Shown here piece after piece: positions 61,017 through 64,000 of a DNA stretch of 64,000 bases. Location: the NCBI GenBank assembly GCA_023374045.1, contig CM041776.1:475901375-475965374 (forward strand). The letters run 5' to 3'. Origin of the DNA: Limonium bicolor (taxonomy: Eukaryota; Streptophyta; Magnoliopsida; Caryophyllales; Plumbaginaceae). Below the pieces are notes generated by a model. That model did no database searches, was not told the origin of the DNA, and worked only from the letters and a program-made list of their open reading frames with translations. Position 1 is the first letter of the stretch. Each line of letters opens with the position of its first letter. Made by a program: the position numbers and the translations under genes.

Positions 61017-62957
61017 TTATTAGCCTACCTTCTCTCCTCTTCTCCATTCATTCTCTTCTTCCACAGTTTTCTTCATGCTCTTCATCCTCTCAAACCGAGA
61101 GAACAAGCTCCATTGTTGCCTCACCTTGCCTTGTCTACAACTCACTCATTTTAGCTCCAAATCAAAAACTAAACACATATTATTCTTAGTTAGCTCAAGC
61201 TCTAGCTTTCTATCTTTTCAAATCTTTCAAAGCTCAAGTTTGGTGCCATGAGAAAACTCCATTGATGGAGGAAAATCAAGTTTGAAGAGCTCATTAGCTT
61301 CTCCATTCTCTTAAGGTAAAGAAAATGTAAGAAAAACCAAGTTTCCATCACTTCCTTACATGGCCGAAAATTACTACTCATGGGGACTTGTTTTTATGCC
61401 TTGTTCTAGCTTGATTTATTCACCAAGGACTAGTGGAGTTCCTATTTCATTCAATGCCAAGGTCTATCTTGAGACTTCAAAGGTAATCATCCACTTTTAT
61501 GGCTTAGAACACATTTCTAACCTAGGTTTTCATTCCTTGAGGTTAGTGTATTGTTTAGTACTCATATGAAGTACTTGAATATTGATTAGAACATTGGCAA
61601 GGGGAATTTAAGTGGTGGCCGATATTCATTCAAGAAGAAGGTATAAGGAGGAAGATAAGATAAGCTTGAGAAAACAAGGTAAATTACTTACCTAATGGTG
61701 GTTAAGGGTTAAGGAATGAGTTTTAGATGAGTACCAATGTAGCCTAGGGCTTACATTAGGTAATGGGTTATATAACCTAGGAAAATGAACTTAAATAAGC
61801 TTGTGAACTTGTGACTAAGGAGCCAATGGGAATGAGTTAGTAATATAAGTTTGAAATGGTTTTAAGAGAGCATTATAACTATTATGAGATTGATGGGTGT
61901 ATTTACAGGTTGAAAGCTTTTATATGTGGGAAATTCAGTGCTTAAGTTTAAGTCATTTAAGGGCCTAAGAGCCATGTCATTTAAGAGCCTTGGTGCTATG
62001 CAATTTAAGATTATTGCAATGTAATGAGTTGTTGTGAATGAGTTGGTTTGGTGATGAGATGTGATGAGAAAGAACTTGATGTGTGTGAGATGGTTGAATG
62101 AGGAAAACAATGCATTTGGGCATGATAAGATGCTAGAGAAGCTATGGCGAAATTTGAGTAGAAAACAAAGTGTTTAAGTGGTAGTGGTGAATTAATATGC
62201 CCTAGGGTTTACTAGGGAGCATGAAAAGAAAATTGGGTGGAAATGAGTTAACTAAGGAGTTCTTGAGGTTTAGAATGACCTAGAGATGTCTAGGAGGAAT
62301 TAAAGGATTGGTGAGTGTATTAAACACACCAAAATCATGATATGAGGAATGTAAGACTTGAGCATACGTTTAAGCAGAAGGTGTATAATGCTTAAGGTGA
62401 TTTAGATATGTTCTAAGGGAATTTAATGACTAAGGAAGTACTAGGAAGTTTTAGAGGTTGTCTTGATGAAAAAGGGGTGAGATAAAGTGTTATAATGAGT
62501 TATAATGACTTAGGCATTACTATGAAGGATTTAAGAATCAAGAGAATGTATTTGAGTATTTAGGACTTAGGCAAATGTTGGTAAACAACTAGGAAGGAGA
62601 TAAGGTGTTGATGGATGGAAGCTTAAGCTTGTGAAGGAACTTCAAGTAAATGCATAAAAGAGTTTTAGATGGTGAAAGATGCTTGGGAGATGATGTTATA
62701 GTGGTGGGGAAACATTTGGCATAGTGGTTACAGTAGGTATGAACCACCACCTAGAAACCTAGTGGAAAAATGTTACAAGTGTTGGCATGGTTACAAGGAA
62801 AAATGCATAATGATTAAAGTGGATGTTGGTGAGTGATTTAAAGTGTTTAGTGGTTGGCTTAAGGTGTATTTGAGGTGCCCAAATGAGGTTATAACATATT
62901 AGGATATATGAGGAGAAGTTTGGAGTTGAAAGAGAATTTAGAAACAAGGTTCTGGAG

Positions 62958-63290
62958 CCGACCGACCTTGGGGACCGGACCTGCAAGGTCGGTCGAGCTT
63001 AGTTTACACTACCGGAGAAAGTTTCTGGAACCGACCGAACTTGGGGACCGGACTTGCAAGTTCGGTCGGGCTTGTAATTTGTGAAAGAATTAAGTCACTG
63101 GAACCGACCGAACATGGGACCGGACTTGGCAAGTTCGGTCGAGCTTAAATTTCCCACGGGGGAAACTCTCGGGAATGGACCGACCTTGGGACCGGACTTG
63201 CAAGGTCGGTCGGGGTAGAATTTTCAAACGATAATGTGTTCTGGAATGGACCGACCTTGGGTAAGGTCGGTCAGAAGTTCGGTCGAGCCT
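62958..63290. repeat. About 75-bp repeats with long inverted arms, 5 copies
   Basis: Each unit contains CCGACCGAnCTTGGGGACCGGAC and, 10 or so bases on, AAGnTCGGTCG, which pairs with the start of the unit. Units differ from each other in matched ways (ACCTT with AAGGT, AACTT with AAGTT), so the stems are kept. The last unit is shorter. Confidence 0.82.
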
Positions 63291-64000
63291 AAAAAAAAAA
63301 AAGAAATTTTGAATTCTAAGGATGGTAATAGGTAATAAGGTATACCTTTGGTAGGGTGGTGGTAATTAGGACCCTAAGGACTTAAGGGATTAAGTTAAGT
63401 TAAGTATAAACTTAAAAGTTTAAGGTTAAGTTGTGAGATTAAGTTGTAAAACTTAAGAGGTGTTAGGTGGGAATCATTATGGGTTAAACAAAGTCAAATG
63501 AGTTGAATTAAGTTAAGTGATTAACAACCTAAAACTGAATGAATGTTTTAGGGCTTGGGAATTTGGACTCCGGAAGAGAGTAAGCAACCGAACGACCAAC
63601 GGTGAACGGTACAGTTCTTCTTGTGACCTGCTTGCTAACGAGGTGTCCCTCGGCTTGTGTGTTATTTGTTTTTGTGTGCTCACTAAACAAGATAAAGCAT
63701 GCAACCGGAATATTATATTTATTGTATTTTTGTGTGATGTTTGAAAACTAACTCAACATACCGTGAGAACTTACTAACCAACGTTTAGTAAGGGAATGAG
63801 TGAGACTAAGGAACGCTCCCTAATATGGGACGATATGAACCGAAAGAGGTTAACCAACAAACATGGTCTTGAGATTACTACTAACTGGAACTTGAGTGAG
63901 GAAACCCGGGACCGATCTCCGGTCATGCATGCTAAGGAAAGGGAGTCGGTATCTATAGCAGATTCGACTTCCGATTAAGGACTAGTCCTCGGACTAGTAG

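Larger units (their letters stand above)
60844..64000 (+). repeat. Partial plus-strand LTR of the same superfamily (element F)
   Basis: Lacks the first about 0.6 kb and runs off the window. Aligned landmarks: GGGGCCGGTTTTCTAAGG (60906), CTATTTGCTTTTATAAAG (about 60999, TATA-like), TTTGGTGCCATGAG (61239), donor-like CTTAAG/GTAAAG (GT at 61316), ATGTGGGAAATTCAGTG (about 61925), a GACCGAC palindrome array (62958-63290) and a TTCTTGTGACCTGCTTGCTA block (about 63617). Short reading frames such as 61360-61569 fall in LTR leader sequence and are not genes. Confidence 0.8.

Noticed and set aside
61360..61569. 69-codon frame starting MAENYY, a possible small host gene
   Set aside because: It sits in the LTR leader of element F, homologous to non-coding leader in the other LTRs. 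There is no recognisable domain.
62958..63290. Possible CRISPR-like array
   Set aside because: Units are variable palindromes in a plant LTR, with no constant repeat and unique spacer structure.

Overview
This is a gene-poor, retrotransposon-dense stretch of a seed-plant nuclear genome. I see no convincing host gene, no tRNA or rRNA gene and no CRISPR array. The plant assignment rests on chromovirus, Ogre/Tat-like and Athila-like Ty3/gypsy elements, an initiator-Met-tRNA-type primer binding site, a hAT-like element with 8-bp target duplications and AT-rich long LTRs. Paired LTRs differ largely by single-base indels, so many frameshifts may be assembly noise rather than real decay.

Layout. 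1-2129: LTR remnant and AT-rich spacer. 2130-14342: complete element A (LTR, PBS, gag, AlkB domain, pol, polypurine tracts, LTR). 14343-17451: two minus-strand LTR remnants, the second followed by an Ogre-like 3' region with a 49-bp tandem repeat. 17452-17738: truncated hAT-like element, cut by a partial LTR (17739 to about 19660), then the start of a Tat-lineage element running into a 500-N gap (20629-21128). 21129-35367: element B, a relative of A whose 5' LTR begins inside the gap. 35368-42664: a minus-strand Athila-like element with an intact 882-bp hAT-like insertion in its 3' side. 42665-47258: an Ogre-like LTR plus gag inserted in the Athila. 47259-60843: element E, a minus-strand long-LTR element with a non-coding interior (LARD-type). 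60844-64000: part of another LTR of the same superfamily.

The main discovery candidate is shared by A and B. Between gag zinc knuckles and protease, both carry a complete AlkB-type Fe(II)/2-oxoglutarate dioxygenase domain with its metal and 2OG ligands (HxD, distal H, Rx5R). Both copies also show three short intron-like gaps at matching positions and phases; removing them joins gag to the AlkB domain. A conserved amber codon ends the AlkB reading frame before protease. The AlkB domain looks closest to a plant host AlkB-homologue clade, which suggests host-gene capture.

A second candidate is structural. A, B and the non-coding element E each have two polypurine tracts, each directly preceded by a hairpin whose stem shows compensatory changes. 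A and E also have a perfect 10-bp hairpin overlapping the PBS, and several LTR families share a leader with a splice-donor-like site and a GC-rich hairpin module near the LTR end. Together these outline one superfamily of spliced, structured long-LTR chromoviruses, with E as a probable non-autonomous member.
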